This document shows positions 1-11,500 of a stretch of 64,000 bases of DNA, piece by piece. The stretch comes from Callipepla californica brunnescens (lineage: Eukaryota > Chordata > Aves > Galliformes > Odontophoridae): NCBI GenBank assembly GCA_023055505.1, contig JALIRH010000148.1, positions 186,001 through 250,000 of the forward strand, in the 5' to 3' direction. The notes under the pieces are model-generated. The model was not told where the DNA came from and did not search any database. It saw only the letters and a list, made by a program, of their open reading frames with translations. Numbering within the stretch: position 1 is the stretch's first letter; each line of letters begins with the position of its first letter. The position numbers and the translations under genes were made by a program.

Positions 1-394
1 CCGGAACTGAATGCCACATCATATACAAAAGCCAGGTAGGTATTTCCATCAGTGTTTTTAGTTTATCATATACAGACCAAGCTACATAGATCAGACTGGC
101 AAACTTAATTAAGTCCCAGTATATTCTGAGCATTACAAGGGAAGAAACCACGAAATGCAGCCCCTTTAAGAGCAGTTTAAAAAGCGAGAGCATATTTTTT
201 TTTTTTTTTTTTTTTTACTGAAACAAGCTAGCAGCACCCAAAAAAGTTTACAAATATCCCAGAACAACTGGCAGTACGCCCAGACTTCAAGGTCGTGTTA
301 TGCCGTACAGTACCTGCAGTACAGATAAGCTTGCTAGCAAGAAACAGAGATTCACTCTAAGAGTATGTCTCTGCCCGGCTAAGGCAGCTCGATT
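1..394 (-). mobile_element. ERV internal region just downstream of the primer site (partial)
   Basis: This is the stretch that follows the primer-binding site of the antisense ERV at 395-990, read on the minus strand and running out of the window. I recognise no gag frame in it. A run of 22 T (195-216), read as poly-A on the minus strand, suggests a later retroposed insertion or a rearranged leader. The true internal retroviral sequence may therefore be short here. Confidence 0.45.
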
Positions 395-412
395 GCCCCA
401 CGTTGGGCGCCA
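395..412 (-). other. Retroviral primer-binding site, tRNA-Lys type
   Basis: On the minus strand these 18 bases begin TGGCGCCCAACG and match the known 3' end complement of tRNA-Lys(1,2). The site lies four bases after the LTR edge at 417, which is the normal position. It fixes the element's orientation as minus and the adjacent LTR as a 5' LTR. Confidence 0.8.
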
Positions 413-416
413 AAAA

Positions 417-990
417 TGTCAACGGTTTACCGGGCTAGATCGGCCCGGTTCCGTGACAATTGGTGCGGGGGACCCACAGACCCACGCCCCAGGAAAGGGG
501 AAGGAATAAGGGAAAAGGGAAAAGGGAGATGGGCCTAGAAACAAAACAGCGGCAACGATCTGAGGAGGAAAGCTAATTTACTAAATAAGATATCAGAAAG
601 TAAAATAACAGAATATAATACAATATAATTGGAATTGAGGCTAATGAATCAAATAAAATGAGCAAGAGAGAGTGTCCGATAAACCGAAGGCCTTACGCTA
701 ACGCTGAAGGCGATACGGCAGCGAGCACCCACTGCTGAGACGATCCCAAAGGAAAGAGAGTGTCCCGTGACCGCTGAGGGTTTTTATCTGTTCCCTCTGA
801 GCGGAAAACACGTAAAAATACAAAGCATCGCAAAGTCCTCTGGGGAATGTAGTTCTTCTTCTCTTCTGAGGCAGGTATACCTGGAATTATCAATGATCCA
901 TGGGGCTGGAGCATCAGCTCCTCAACTCTTAATGCAATACATGATGTTATGATGTGGAATACCAGTACCAAAAATCATAAAACCATGACA
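417..990 (-). mobile_element. ERV 5' LTR, antisense to the MROH-like gene
   Basis: A 574-bp LTR bounded by the inverted pair TGTCA at 417 and TGACA ending at 990. Related but more damaged copies of the same family occur on the plus strand at 4756-5632 (split by a CR1) and 19941-21795 (split by a 1.3-kb insert). Shared landmarks are the segment around CCCCAGAGGACTT and the pyrimidine-rich 3' part before the primer site. The element lies about 90 bp upstream of an intact splice acceptor at 1079-1080, so it probably sits in an intron of the MROH-like gene. Target-site duplication cannot be tested because the 3' LTR lies outside the window. Confidence 0.75.
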
Positions 991-1080
991 CCGCAGTGGG
1001 ACTCGTGACCATGAGGTCCACAGGAATGAGGAGAACACAGCTGAAATTCCTTCACCCCCTCGGCGTTCATTTCCCCCCAG

Positions 1081-4000
1081 CGCTTTGCGAAGCACTTCCA
1101 GCCTTCTGAAAAGACCGACTTCATCCTCGTGGCGCTTCAGGGCATGAGGGACTGCAGCATCTATAACACTTATGTGGCTGCTGCCATGATGGCCGTCCTG
1201 ATGAATGACTTCAAACCTAAGGCCAACGATGTGAGCAACAGGCAGCTGCTTGCCAGGGGTTGAGCCCGTGGTGGGGTGGGACCAGGGTTGGACTGAGGGC
1301 TGGGATTGGGTCTTGTGGGTTGGGTTGGGTGCAGGAAGGCCATGTTGGGTTGGTTGCATTGAGTGCTGGTGGTAAGGTTTGGGTTGGGTGCTGGAGGTCG
1401 GGTTAGGTTGGGTGCTAGTGGTTAGGGTTGGGTGCAGGATGGCTGTGTTGGGTCTGGCTGTCCCACATGACATCACTCTGCTTTGGGACTTGAGGGTGTT
1501 TGTTGGGGCAGCCCGAAAGCTCTGATGTCCCCATGTACCATCTAGGTGCAGCGGATCATGATGGCCATCCATAAGACCAGGAAGCAGATCACAGACGAGT
1601 TGGCGCAGAAAACCATCCAGGGTGCTTTCCCCTGGCTGGCCACCGCTGACCCTCACGCAATGACACTCAGCCTGCTGCACTGCTCCCCCACGTGTGACAA
1701 GTGAGCTGCCCCCACCCCACATGGACAGGGACCCCCACCCCACACAGAGAGGGACCCCTACCCCATAGGAAAAGAAACACCCACCCCTTGCAGAGGGGGT
1801 CTCCATCCCACATTAATAGGTATCCCCACCCTACACATAGAGGGACCCCGACCACACATAGACAGACCCCCACCCTGCTCACAGAGGGGCTCCCACTGAG
1901 GACAGCTCTGTGCCACAGGGACGCGTGGGAGCTGTGGGATTTGACATTGTCCTCAGCGAACGTGGTGCCACAGATGCTGCGGGAGCTGCTGCAGCTGCTG
2001 GAGATGGCACTGCAGGGCCAGGAGACCGAGATCGGCATCCTTCCCCTGGCTGTGAGTTTGGGGGTCCCCAGGGAGCCTTCCTGCACCAACCCTGCCCACC
2101 CTGGGGGAGCAGCTTGGAGCTGACCACTGCCCATGTGCTTTCTGCAGGCAACCATGGCACTGCACGAGATCGTGCAGCACTCACAGTACAGCCCAGAAGT
2201 GCGCATGTATTTCCCGGAGCTCTTCGTGGCACTCATCATGCAGACAGTGTCTGCGATGCTCACACCACTGGAGGTCACCAATGCCTTGGAGGACCCGTTC
2301 TGCCCGTCCGCACCCACATCTGCCATCAGGTACCGCCGCTGTGCCCTCTGCTGACCCTGTGGCACGACCCGCGCTGTCCCCTGACCCCACGCTGACCCCC
2401 GACCCCGCACTGACCCCTGACCCAACACTGCCCCATTTCATTGCAGACTTGTGGTGGAAGTGCTCCGCAAACTGCTGCTGTGTGTCGGTCTGGAACATGT
2501 GGCAAACATCATGGAGAGACAAAAGCTGTGGGGACAGCTGCTGGGCGCTGGCATGTGGCAGGACGGCCTGCACAACCTCGCTAGGTATGGGCCCGAGCAC
2601 TGCACTGCACACCCTGCCCCACGTGCAGCCCTCCTGCAATAGGGAACAGCACGGCCAACGTGCGGGGGGGGGGGGGGGGGGGGCTGAGGTGCAGTGGAAG
2701 AGCCGCACTGTGGGACAGGATGGGCTGCTCTGATCTCCCCCAGCACAGACCGCTGCGGTCAGAGACCCCCACCTGGGCTCACCTCCCCCCCCACCCCTCC
2801 CCGCAGGGCGATGGTGAAGAACTGCTGGGATCCGTGCACCCGCATCTTCAGGCACGTACAGAAGATGCTGCAGTCCCACCAGCTGCAGTGGAGGGAGGTC
2901 CCTGCCATGGTGTTATACATGGAGGTGGGTGTTGTGACGGAGCAGTGGTCTCCTCGGGGGGATGGGGGCTGAGCCCCCTCCCACTGTGCCTCCCACTCAC
3001 CGCTGTGCATTACAGCTGCAGGGCTGCCAGGAGCTCCATGAGGAGAAAGTCCATGCCGACATCCTCAAGAAACATATCCGCAGCGAGCGGCCCGAGAGCC
3101 AGGAGCTGGCACTGCATGGGCTGCGCATTCTGTATGCCAGGAGGATGCATCTGCTGCTGCCTGATGTGCTGACGTGGCTCCAGGACACGCGAGCCGACGT
3201 CAAGCTGCAGGCCATGCAGCTGCTGTGCATCATCATGGCTCAGCACCCCAACCAACTGGGGGACACACTCAGGCAGCTGGCGGTGCACCTGCTGTCCTGC
3301 TTCAATGAGGTGAAGCACGTGGAGTGACGGGGAGTGGACAACCCCCACCCCCCTCCAACACGCACCTCTCAGCACCACCCCCCTGTGTCTCTGTCCCCCC
3401 CCAGGACAGTGCTGAGCTGCGCTGTTTCTCCATGGAGCTCTTTGTGCAGCTGTTGGTGATGCCGGGCAGGAGGTGGCTGCTGCCGCAGGCGAAGATGGGT
3501 CTGCTGCCGCTCTTCTTCCACCTGAACGAGGAGATCCCCAGAGTGGCACGGGTGGGGGCAGCTCATGGGGTCACTGGGTCACAGGGTCACCCTGTGGGTG
3601 GGGGTGTAGGAGGGGTCCCCCAGGCTCTCCTGTCGATGATCCCGTGTCTCTGCCCCTCAGGCCGCACAGAAAGCCCTGATGCACACCGCCGAGCTCCTGG
3701 ACTGGCAGCGACTGCAACACCTGGCCAGCGCAGCAGACACATGGAAGATTGCTGACTGCCTGGTAAAGATCCTCACCCCTCAAGCCCTCCTTCCCCCACC
3801 ATGGGACACCCCCCAGCTCTGGAAGAAGTGAGGAGAGGGTGCTCTGTGAGTGATACCTCCAGCCTGGTGCTCAATGCAGGTTCAGAAGGCGGGCAGTGCT
3901 GAGTACGTGGAGCAGAGCATGTGGTACCTGCACAACCCCCAGGCATCTGTGCGGGAGGCAGCCGTGCGCTTCCTGGGTGAGTCCTGGCCTCAGTGGGTCC

Positions 4001-4732
4001 CCCTCCCTCTGCCCCCAATGGCTGAACACCGTGGAGTTGGTGCGCAGGGGGCAGGAGGGGTCCTGGGGGTCAGTGGGGAACTATTTGGATCCTTGGGGAT
4101 TGTTGGGGCGCCATGGAGGTCACTGTGGCACTGTTTGTGTAAGGTCTCTGGGGGTCACTGGGACACCATTGGGGTTCTTGGGTATTGTTGGGGTATTACC
4201 AGGGTCCCGTGGGGCACTGTTTGCAGTCCCTGGGGCACCATAAGGTTGTTGGGACGCTGTAGGGTCGCTGGGGATGACGGGGGCAATACTGGGGCACCAA
4301 GGGGGTTGTGAAGGTGTTCGGGGCACCACGGGGGCACTGGGGCACTGTGGGGATGCCATTAAAGTCTCTGGGGTCACCATGCGATCTCTGGGCACCGTGG
4401 GGCTGGGTGAGTGCTGACAGTGCTGCGTGTGCAGGGCTCCTGGGGCGGCGGCTGAAGAAGGAGAACCTGCAGAAGGTGCAGGACATCTGCAAAGGTGAGC
4501 AGTCCCCCCCAGCAAGCGCTGTGAGGAGCCGGGGTGGTGACGCATCTCTGCTCCGGGGCATTGACGCAGCTCCGCTCCGCTCCTCACAGCCCTGAAGAGC
4601 ATGGAGAAGGACAGCGAGCCGGCCGTGAGCTGCCTGGCTGTGCAGACGCTGAAGATCCTCAGAGTGCTGGAAGATGCGCTGCTTGACAGTCCCAGGGGCA
4701 CAGTGCTGCACCGCTGGTTCTGCGGGATGTGA
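1081..4732 (+). CDS. MROH-like (maestro HEAT-like repeat) protein, C-terminal 12 exons
   Basis: I read twelve exons: 1081-1230, 1546-1700, 1919-2051, 2148-2329, 2447-2584, 2807-2924, 3016-3309, 3405-3551, 3661-3762, 3880-3976, 4435-4494 and 4590-4732. Joined, they give 1,719 bases and one uninterrupted frame of 572 residues ending at TGA 4730-4732. All junctions are AG/GT; the exon 8 donor (gtgggg) is weak. The predicted protein is helical and Leu/Gln-rich with repeated HEAT-like helix pairs, such as ELALHGLRILYARRMH followed by DVKLQAMQLLCIIMAQHP. Near the C-terminus AEYVEQSMWYLHNPQASV leads into a helix with VRFLGLLGRRL, which resembles the avian MROH expansion. MROH proteins are large, poorly understood HEAT scaffolds, many testis-biased. 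The 5' exons lie outside the window, with an antisense ERV just before exon 1 here. The open frame argues against an old pseudogene. The exact paralogue is unknown. Confidence 0.72.
1305..1460 (+). repeat. GGGTTGGGT-rich intronic tandem repeat
   Basis: The first MROH-like intron holds degenerate repeats of the type GGGTTGGGTGC(A/T)GG, about 25-35 bp per unit. It is G-rich on the sense strand and contains no coding sequence that I can see. Confidence 0.6.
1701..1900 (+). repeat. CCCCACCCC / ACAGAGGGA intronic minisatellite
   Basis: The second intron is made of about seven degenerate units of 25-30 bp built on CCCCACCCCACA followed by GAGGGACCC. Both ends are normal splice sites of the MROH-like gene, so the array is intronic. 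Confidence 0.65.
4030..4400 (+). repeat. G-rich intronic minisatellite (GGGGTCACTGGGACACC type)
   Basis: The tenth MROH-like intron is filled with degenerate units containing GGGGCAC, TTGGGG and GTCTCTGGGG, about 25-30 bp long. It enlarges this intron relative to the other, roughly 90-300 bp, introns of the gene. Confidence 0.6.
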
Positions 4733-4755
4733 ATGGAGTAGTGCTGTGCCATAGG

Positions 4756-4920
4756 GACCGGGTCCCTGGTTCTCACATCCATTCCCCAGAGGACTTTGCG
4801 TTCCCGTTTTCCACTCAGAGGGAAAGATCCAACTGCATGCAAGTCCCGAGACTTCCTCTTCCACTTTTCATCTCAGCAGTGGAGGTTCCCTCGCCATCTC
4901 ACCTTCAGTTTAGGCATAAT
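4756..4920 (+). mobile_element. LTR fragment, 5' side (same family as 417-990)
   Basis: It shares the CCCCAGAGGACTTTGCG segment and the following CTCAGAGGGAA block with the LTR at 417-990, here in plus orientation. It starts 24 bases after the stop codon of the MROH-like gene, so that gene's 3' UTR is either very short or reads into the LTR. The LTR is interrupted at about 4920 by a CR1 and resumes at about 5404. Confidence 0.65.
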
Positions 4921-5403
4921 GCCTTTGCCCCTGCTAGACCTGCTCTTCACTAACAGAGATGGACTAGTAGGAGATGTGAAGGTTGGGGATCGTCTTGGCC
5001 AGAGTGACCATGAAATGGTAGAGTTTGCTATTCTTGGTGACATCAAGAGGGTGACTAGCAAAACTGCTGCCTTGGACTTCCGGAGGGCAGACTTTGACCT
5101 GTTCAGGACGCTTGTTGCAAGGGTCCCTTGGGACTCGCTCCTGTGGGGTAAAGGGGTCCAGGAAGCCTGGGCCCTCCTCAAGACGGAAATCTTAAAGGCA
5201 CAGGAGCAGGCTGTCCCTGAGTACCGTAAGTCAAGCCGGCGGGGAAAAAGACCAGTGTGGATGAACCGAGATCTTTTGTTGAGACTCCAGGAGAAAAAGA
5301 GAGTCTATGTCCTCTGGAAGATGGGACAGGCTACTTGGGCTGGACTAGATGATCTTGTAGGTCCTTTCCAACCTAATGTATCTATGAATCTATGAATCTA
5401 TGG
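4921..5403 (+). mobile_element. CR1 LINE with large internal deletion, inserted in the LTR
   Basis: The first about 410 bases encode a CR1 ORF2 segment from the end of the endonuclease region: LLDLLFTNRDGLVG, then LGQSDHEMVEF and WMNRDLLLRLQEKKRVY. At about 5335 it jumps directly to the last 70 bases of CR1 (GGACTAGATGATCTTGTAGG and a short ATCTATGA tail). The reverse transcriptase domain is missing. The copy is inactive. It interrupts an older LTR, which orders the two insertions in time. Confidence 0.82.
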
Positions 5404-5632
5404 TTTCAGAGACAATTTCTCTCCTTTTTCTCATTGTATTTGATATGTTAACTTCTACTTATATATAACGTGTTATTTTGCATTCAATATCTTATTTAAT
5501 AAATTAGTTATCCTCCTCAGATTGTTGCCGCTCTTTTATTTTCAGTCCAATCTCCCTGCCCTTTCCCTTCTTCCTCCTTCCAAGAGCATGGGTCCATGGG
5601 TCCCCCACCCCCTTTGTCATGGAACCTGCCCC
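5404..5632 (+). mobile_element. LTR fragment, 3' side (continuation of 4756-4920)
   Basis: The segment TTAGTTATCCTCCTCAGATT followed by GTTGCCGCT matches the 3' part of the LTR at 417-990 and at 21600-21680. It ends in the same pyrimidine-rich tract and CCATGGGTCCCCCACC end region. No primer site is seen after it. The sequence passes instead into a retroviral RNase H relic on the opposite strand. Confidence 0.65.
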
Positions 5633-5965
5633 CCCCCAGAAAGCATTTGCCACCATCCGTGAGTCAGTAGAAAGAAAAAGCATTGTCCACCTCTTCCATT
5701 CAGTCACATCTAAGGCCAGCGGGACAGTCTGTACGTCTGCAAATTGACTTGATTCTCCTTGTCCTTCAGTGGCCTCTGCAACTCATCAGGTAGTGCTCCA
5801 AACAATCAGCAGATTTCCGTCTGCGAGGCTTCCCCACAATACGAAATGATCTGTCTGTCAACAGGGCATCTCTCCTTTCATTGTGTGCTAGTTCATTAGA
5901 TGGTGGGGGCCTCTTTAGCACATGATACCTCTTCTCCTGGTGATGTTCCAAACTTTCAACCTTCA
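5633..5965 (-). pseudogene. ERV RNase H domain relic (class I-like)
   Basis: Minus-strand translation in two frames gives recognisable RNase H pieces. One is LLTDRSFRIVGKPRRRKSA around the first catalytic aspartate (TD-S). The other is ESSQFADVQTVPLALD with EWKRWT and then STDSRMVANAFWG, which carries the third catalytic region (TDS). Frameshifts and stops separate the pieces. The domain normally follows RT in pol, but no RT or integrase lies nearby, so this is an isolated fragment facing the LTR at 5404-5632. Confidence 0.65.
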
Positions 5966-6857
5966 GGCCAGATCTGTATCACCTCCTGGATTCATATTCA
6001 GCCTTGCCAGACATCACCAAGAAGCAAATGCTCAGCAGCTTCTCTCCTGCTGGTCTTTGTCCCTATTGTAGTCAGGCAACAGCTGAAAGTAGAGAAGTGT
6101 GTGTGGGCTTCTGAGAATCAGCAAAAGCCCAGCTTCTTGGCAAATAAACAAAACACCCAAAACACAAACAAACCCACAGAATAGCAGCAGGAGAGAAGAA
6201 ATCCAAAGTGTCGTTAAGCAAGGGAGCACTATTGCTGGAATGACTCCATTTAAGCTGTTGTTTTGGCTTTGTCTGCAACCACAAGTCTGATCATGTTAGG
6301 AACAGAGCTCTCTCTCTCTGGTTATTTCCAGGAATCAGCCATTGCCAGTTGACAGGAGAACAGCCTCAGCACTGTGGCTGGCCAGTCTCAGTGGGGCTGA
6401 GGTTCTTGGTTCATTATTTTCATAGGAGAAACAGCTGCTGACCTTAGGTTTTCAGTGCCACTCATTGTCATGGCACTGAGTGGAGGTATTAAGGATGACC
6501 GTATCTGTTTACAGTAACAGTTACAAAACATTCCCTACAGTATTTCACTGTGAGGTGGAAAAGCAGTGTGCCAGTCAGATGTCACTGCTGCCCATCCAGA
6601 CGCTCTACAACCATCCCCTACAATGCTTCTTCTAGTCCAGGGCTGAACTTGGGAAAACAGTTGAATTTCAACCCCCTAAAACTGCTTTGGGGGCCCCAAA
6701 ATCCCGTGCTGAAGCTCAGAGTGAAACCCTATGCCAGCCTCAAATGAGTGAGAATTTTCTGTGACTCAGTCCTGTGGTTTCAGCCAGTTTCTGCAATTAA
6801 GTTTGTGTCCTAGTTTCATTCTGAGTTTCAGCTGATGCCATCTTCAGCTCAGATAAA
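5966..6857. other. No gene recognised
   Basis: AT-balanced sequence with only short, unconvincing open frames. It contains small poly-A/CA stretches near 6145-6180 and no tandem array. It is probably decayed repeat or unique intergenic DNA. Confidence 0.5.
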
Positions 6858-7975
6858 TCATAGAATCACAGAATCATAGGGTTTGGGAGGGACCTCAAGA
6901 GATTGTCGAGTCCAACCCCCCTGCCAAAGCAGTTCCCTACACCAGGTTGCACAGGTAGGCGTCCAGGCGGGTCCTGAATATCTCCAGAGAAGGAGACCCC
7001 ACACGCCCCTGGGCAGCCTGTGCCAGTGCTCCGTCACCCTCACCCTAAAGAATTAATGCAGAACCTCCTGTGCTGCAGTTTCTGTCCGTCCCCCCTTGTC
7101 CTGTCTCCACACACTGCTGAAAAGTGCCTGGCCTCGCCACTTTGTCCCCCACACCTCAGATATTTATAAACCTGGATCAGATCCCCTCTCAGTCTTCTTT
7201 TCTCAAGGCTGAACAGACCCAGTTCACTCCGCCTTTCTTCATAGGGGAGATCCTCCAGGCCCTTCCCCATCTTTGTGGCCCTGCGCTGCACTCTTTCCAA
7301 GAGATCCCTGTCCTTTTTATACTGGGGGAGCCCAAAACTGCACACAGTGCTCCAGATGAGGCCTCACCACGGCAGAGTAGATGGGGAGGATCACCTCCCT
7401 CGACCTGCTGGCCACGCTCTTTTTGATGCACTCCAGAATGCCATTGGCCCTCCTGGCCACGAGAGCACACTGCTCATGGTCAACCTGTTGTCCACCAGGA
7501 CACCCAGGTCCCTCTCTGCAGAGCTCCTCTCCAGCAGGTCATCCCCCAGCCTGTACTGGTGAGTGCGATTATTCCTCCCTAGGTGCAAGACTCTACACTT
7601 GCTTTTGTTAAATTTCATCCGGTTTCTGACTGCCCAGCTCTCCACAGCCTTCAGGTGCGTCAGCCAATCCTCCCAACTTTGCATCATCAGCAAACTTGCT
7701 GAGGGTGGCCACTATCCCCTCATCAACGTCACTGATGAATATGTTGAACAAGACCTAGCACGGACCCCTGGGGGATACCGCAGGTTACAGGCCTCCAACC
7801 GAACTCGGCACCGCCAACGACAACCCTCTGCGCTCTGCCAGTCAGCCAGTTCTCAACCCACTGCACTGTCCACTTGTCTATCCCACACTTCCTCAGTTTT
7901 CTTATAAGGATGTCATGGGGGACAGTATCCAATGCCTTGCTGAAATCAAGGTAGACTACGTCCACCACATCACAG
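6858..7975 (-). mobile_element. CR1 LINE, 5'-truncated, minus strand
   Basis: About 1.1 kb of CR1 3' half. Read on the minus strand it begins inside the RT with VVYLDFSKALDTVPHDIL and QRVVVGGAEFGWRPVT, followed by [10 protein letters not shown]. It continues through [17 protein letters not shown], the RT tail, and ends near 6858 in the CR1 3' region (minus-strand end TCTGTGATTCTATG). Frameshifts divide the frame into several pieces, so it is dead. The 5' truncation at about 7975 is typical of incomplete reverse transcription. Confidence 0.88.
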
Positions 7976-8515
7976 GGACATGGCAGTTTCCTGACACTGA
8001 AGCCTTCTATACTGAAGGGGTTAAATCCTGCCATGTAAGTCTCACTGAAATCCAGAGGGGGTTAAGCTTGCTTGTGTGCTTGGTGCTAGGCAATGTTTTA
8101 TAGTTGGTGAGTGCTAAGAAGCTCTTTAATTACCTTTGTGGAATTGATGTGACTTGATTTCAGAAGCTGAAATGATTTAAGAATTAAATGGTTTGAAGAA
8201 ATAAACTCCAGGATATGTTTTAATCGAGTTTCTTTCTGCTTTTGACAGATTTAAAATGTTTTACCAGTTTCAGAATTGTTTTAGCATCCTGAGCCCTTTT
8301 TTTAAAGAAAAAAAGAGTTTGGAAAAGGATCTGTTGGAGGTATTGTTGAGGCTAACAGGAGTGAAATGGAATGTTTCAGTAAGTTGTACACATTACTTAT
8401 CTTTGCTTAAAAAAGACACCGCCAAGCAGCCTCGGTTTAATAAACATTTTACAAATTTTACAACAAAAGCTACTTAAATGGAACACAAGGCATACTTGAG
8501 TTCATCTTGATTATA
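7976..8515. other. No gene recognised
   Basis: AT-rich single-copy-looking sequence between the CR1 end and the minisatellite. A 73-codon open frame at 8256-8477 has no features I recognise. The boundary with the array at about 8516 is abrupt. Confidence 0.5.
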
Positions 8516-11500
8516 CAGCAAGGGCTAGGGCTTGGCAAGGGCTAGGGCCCGGACTGGGCTAGGGCTTAGGGAGGGCTAGGGCGTGGCAGGGGCTAGGGCT
8601 TGAGAAGGGCTAGGACATGGCAAGGGAATGGGCTTCACAGGGGCAAGGGCTAGGGCTTGGCAGGGGCTACAGGGACTAGGGTTACAGCTGGGCTACGGCT
8701 GGGCTATGGCTGGGCTATAACTAGAGGGGCTAGGGCTAGAGGGGTTAGGGCTCGGGAAGGGCAAGGGAAACACAGGGGTGAGGGACATGCAGGGGCTAGG
8801 GCCAGGCCTGGGCTTGGAGAGGCAGGAGAAGGGCAAGTTCTTGGGAAGGGCTAGGGCTAGGGCTAAGGCTGGTCTAAGGCATGGCAAGGGCTAGGGACAC
8901 TCAGGGGCGAGGAACACTTAGGGGCTAGGGCTAGACAGAGGCTAGGGATATGCCTGGGCTAGTGCTAAGGATGGAGAAGGGCAAAGGCGTGGCAGGGGGC
9001 TAGGGCTCGAGAAGGGCTATGGCTACAGCTGGGAAAGGGCTAGGACTGGGGACAGACTAGGGACAGGCGATGGCTGGGACCATGCCTGGGCTGGGCAAGG
9101 GCTAGGTCTAAGCCTGGGCTAGGGCTTGGAAAGGGACAGGGATAAGGATGGGGAAGAGGAAGAGCATGACAAGGGACAGGGCTTGGCAAGGGCTAGGCCT
9201 AAGGCTAGGACTGGTTTAAGTCTGGGCTCGGGCTTGGGTAGGGCAAGGGCGTGGCAGGGGCTAGGGATTGGGACGGGCAAGGGCTTGGCAAGAGCTAAGC
9301 CTTGGGACGAGCAAGGGCTTGGCAAGGGCTATGGCTTGGCATGGGTGAGGACCCAGACTGGGCAAGGGCTTGGGTAGAACTGGGGCACAGCATGGGCAAG
9401 GGCATGGCAGGGACTAGGGTGTGGCAGGGACTAGGGCTTGAGAAGGGCTAGTGCTAAGGCTGGGCTTGGGCTTGCGTTGAGCTAGGTCATGGCAGTGACT
9501 AGGCCTAAGTCTCTGGAAAGAGCAGCTAGGTCTAGAGGGGGCTAGGACTAGGGCTTCCCTAGAGACAGAGGGGCTAGGGCTGGATTAGGGCTAGGGTTGG
9601 AGGGGCAAAGGCTAAAGCTAGGGATGGGCTAGGGCTTGGCAAGGGCTAAGGCTGGGCTAGGGCTTGGGAGGGCTAGGGCTAGGCCTAATGATGGGAAAGG
9701 GGAAGGGCTTATCAAGGGCTAGGGCTAGGGTGGGGCTAGGGTTTGGCAAGGGCTAGGGCTTGGCAATGGCGAGGGCTAGGGATGGGGAAATGGAAGGGCT
9801 TTAGAAGGGCCAGGGCTTGGCAAGGGCTAGGCCTAAAGCTAGGCTTGGCCTAAGACTGGGCTAGGGCGTGGCAGGAGCTAGGGCGTAGCAGGGGCTAGGG
9901 CTTGGGTTGGGCTGGGGCGTGGCATGGAAAATGCCATGGCAGGGACTAGTGCTTCACAAGGGCTAGGGATCAGGACGGGCAAGGGATTGGCAAGGGCTTG
10001 GCAAGGGCTAGGCCTTGGGATGGGCAAGGGCTTGGGTAGGGCTAGGGCGTGGCAGGTGCTAGGGCTCGAGAAGGGCTAGGGCGTGGCAAGGGAGTAGGCT
10101 TGGCAGGGGGAAGGGAAAGGGCTTGGCAGGAACTAGGCCTAAGTCTGGGCTTGGGCTTGGCAGGGACTAGGGCTTGGCAGGGGCTAGAGGGGCTAGGGTT
10201 ATGGCTGGGCTACAGCTGGGCTAGAACTAGAGGGGCTAGGGCTCGGAAAGGGCTAGGGACAAATTGAAGCAAGGAACACTGAGGGCTAGGGCCAGGCAGG
10301 GCTAGGGATAGGCCTGGGCTAGGGCTAAGGATGGGGAAGGGGAAAGGCTTTGCAAGAGCAAGGGATTGGCAAGGGCTAGGGCACGGCAGGGGCTAGGGTA
10401 ACAGCAGGGGCTAGGGTAAGGGCAGGGGCTAGGTCAAAGTCAGGGCTAGGGTAGGAGAAGGGCAAGGGCTTGGGTAGGGCTAGGGCTTGGCAGGAATTAG
10501 GGCTTGGCAGGGACTAAGGTCAGACCTGGGGTAGGGCTTGGCAAGGGCTAGGTCTAAGGCTGAGCTAGGCCTAAGGCTGGGTCAGGGCTTGGGTAGGGCC
10601 AGGGCTTGGCAAGGGCTAGGTCTAAGGCTGGGCTCGGCCTAAGGCTGGGCTAGGGCTTGGCAAGGGTGAGGGTTTGGCAAGGGGTAGGGCTTGGGAGGGG
10701 CTTGGGTTTTGTAAGGACTTGGACTTGGCAAGGGTTAGGGTAAGGGTTGGGGCTAGTTCTAAGTCTGGGCTAGGACTTGAGAAGGTCAAGTGCTTGAGAA
10801 GGGCTAGGGCTAAGGCTGGACTGAGGCTTGGCAAGGGCTAGGGCTCGAGAAGGGCTAGGGTGTGGCAAGGGCTAGGGCTGGGGAAGAGGAAGGGCTTGAC
10901 AAGGACCAGTGCTTGGCAAGGGCTAGGCCTAAGGGTAGGCTTGGCCTAAGTCTGGGCTAGGGCTTGGGTAGGGCAAGGGCGTGGCAGGGGCTAGGGATTG
11001 GGACGCACAAGGTCTTGGCAAGGGCTATGGCTTGGTACGGGTAAGGGCCCGGACTGGGCTAGGGCTTGGCGTGGGCGAGGGTTTGGCAACGTCTAGTGTA
11101 AGGGCAGTGGCTAGGTCAGTCTGGGCTAGGGCTTGAGAAGGGCTGGGGCTAAGGCTGGACTAATGGTAAGGCTGGGCTAGTGCTTGGCAAAGGCTAGGTA
11201 AAGGCTGGGCAAGGGCTAGGGAAGGGCCAGGGCGTGGCAGGGGCTACGGCTTGGTAAAGCCCATGGGTAGGGATGGGGAAGAGGAAGGGCTTGGCAAGGG
11301 CTAGGCCTAAAGCTAAGCTAGACCTAAGTCTGGGCTAGGGCTTGATAAGGGCTAGGGCGTGTGAGGGGCTAGGGCCTGGCAGGGGCTAGGGCTAGGGCTA
11401 GGTCTAGTGCAAGAGGAGCAAGGTCTAGAGGGGGCTAGGACTGTGACTGGCCTAAAGCCAGAGGGGCTAAGGCTGGATTAGGGCTAGGGCTGGAGGGGCA

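Noticed and set aside
8657..10834. Open frames of 60-85 codons on both strands in the GGGCTAGGG array
   Set aside because: They follow repeat composition (Gly/Arg/Ala or Pro/Ser/Leu), are not conserved between units and have no splice or start context.
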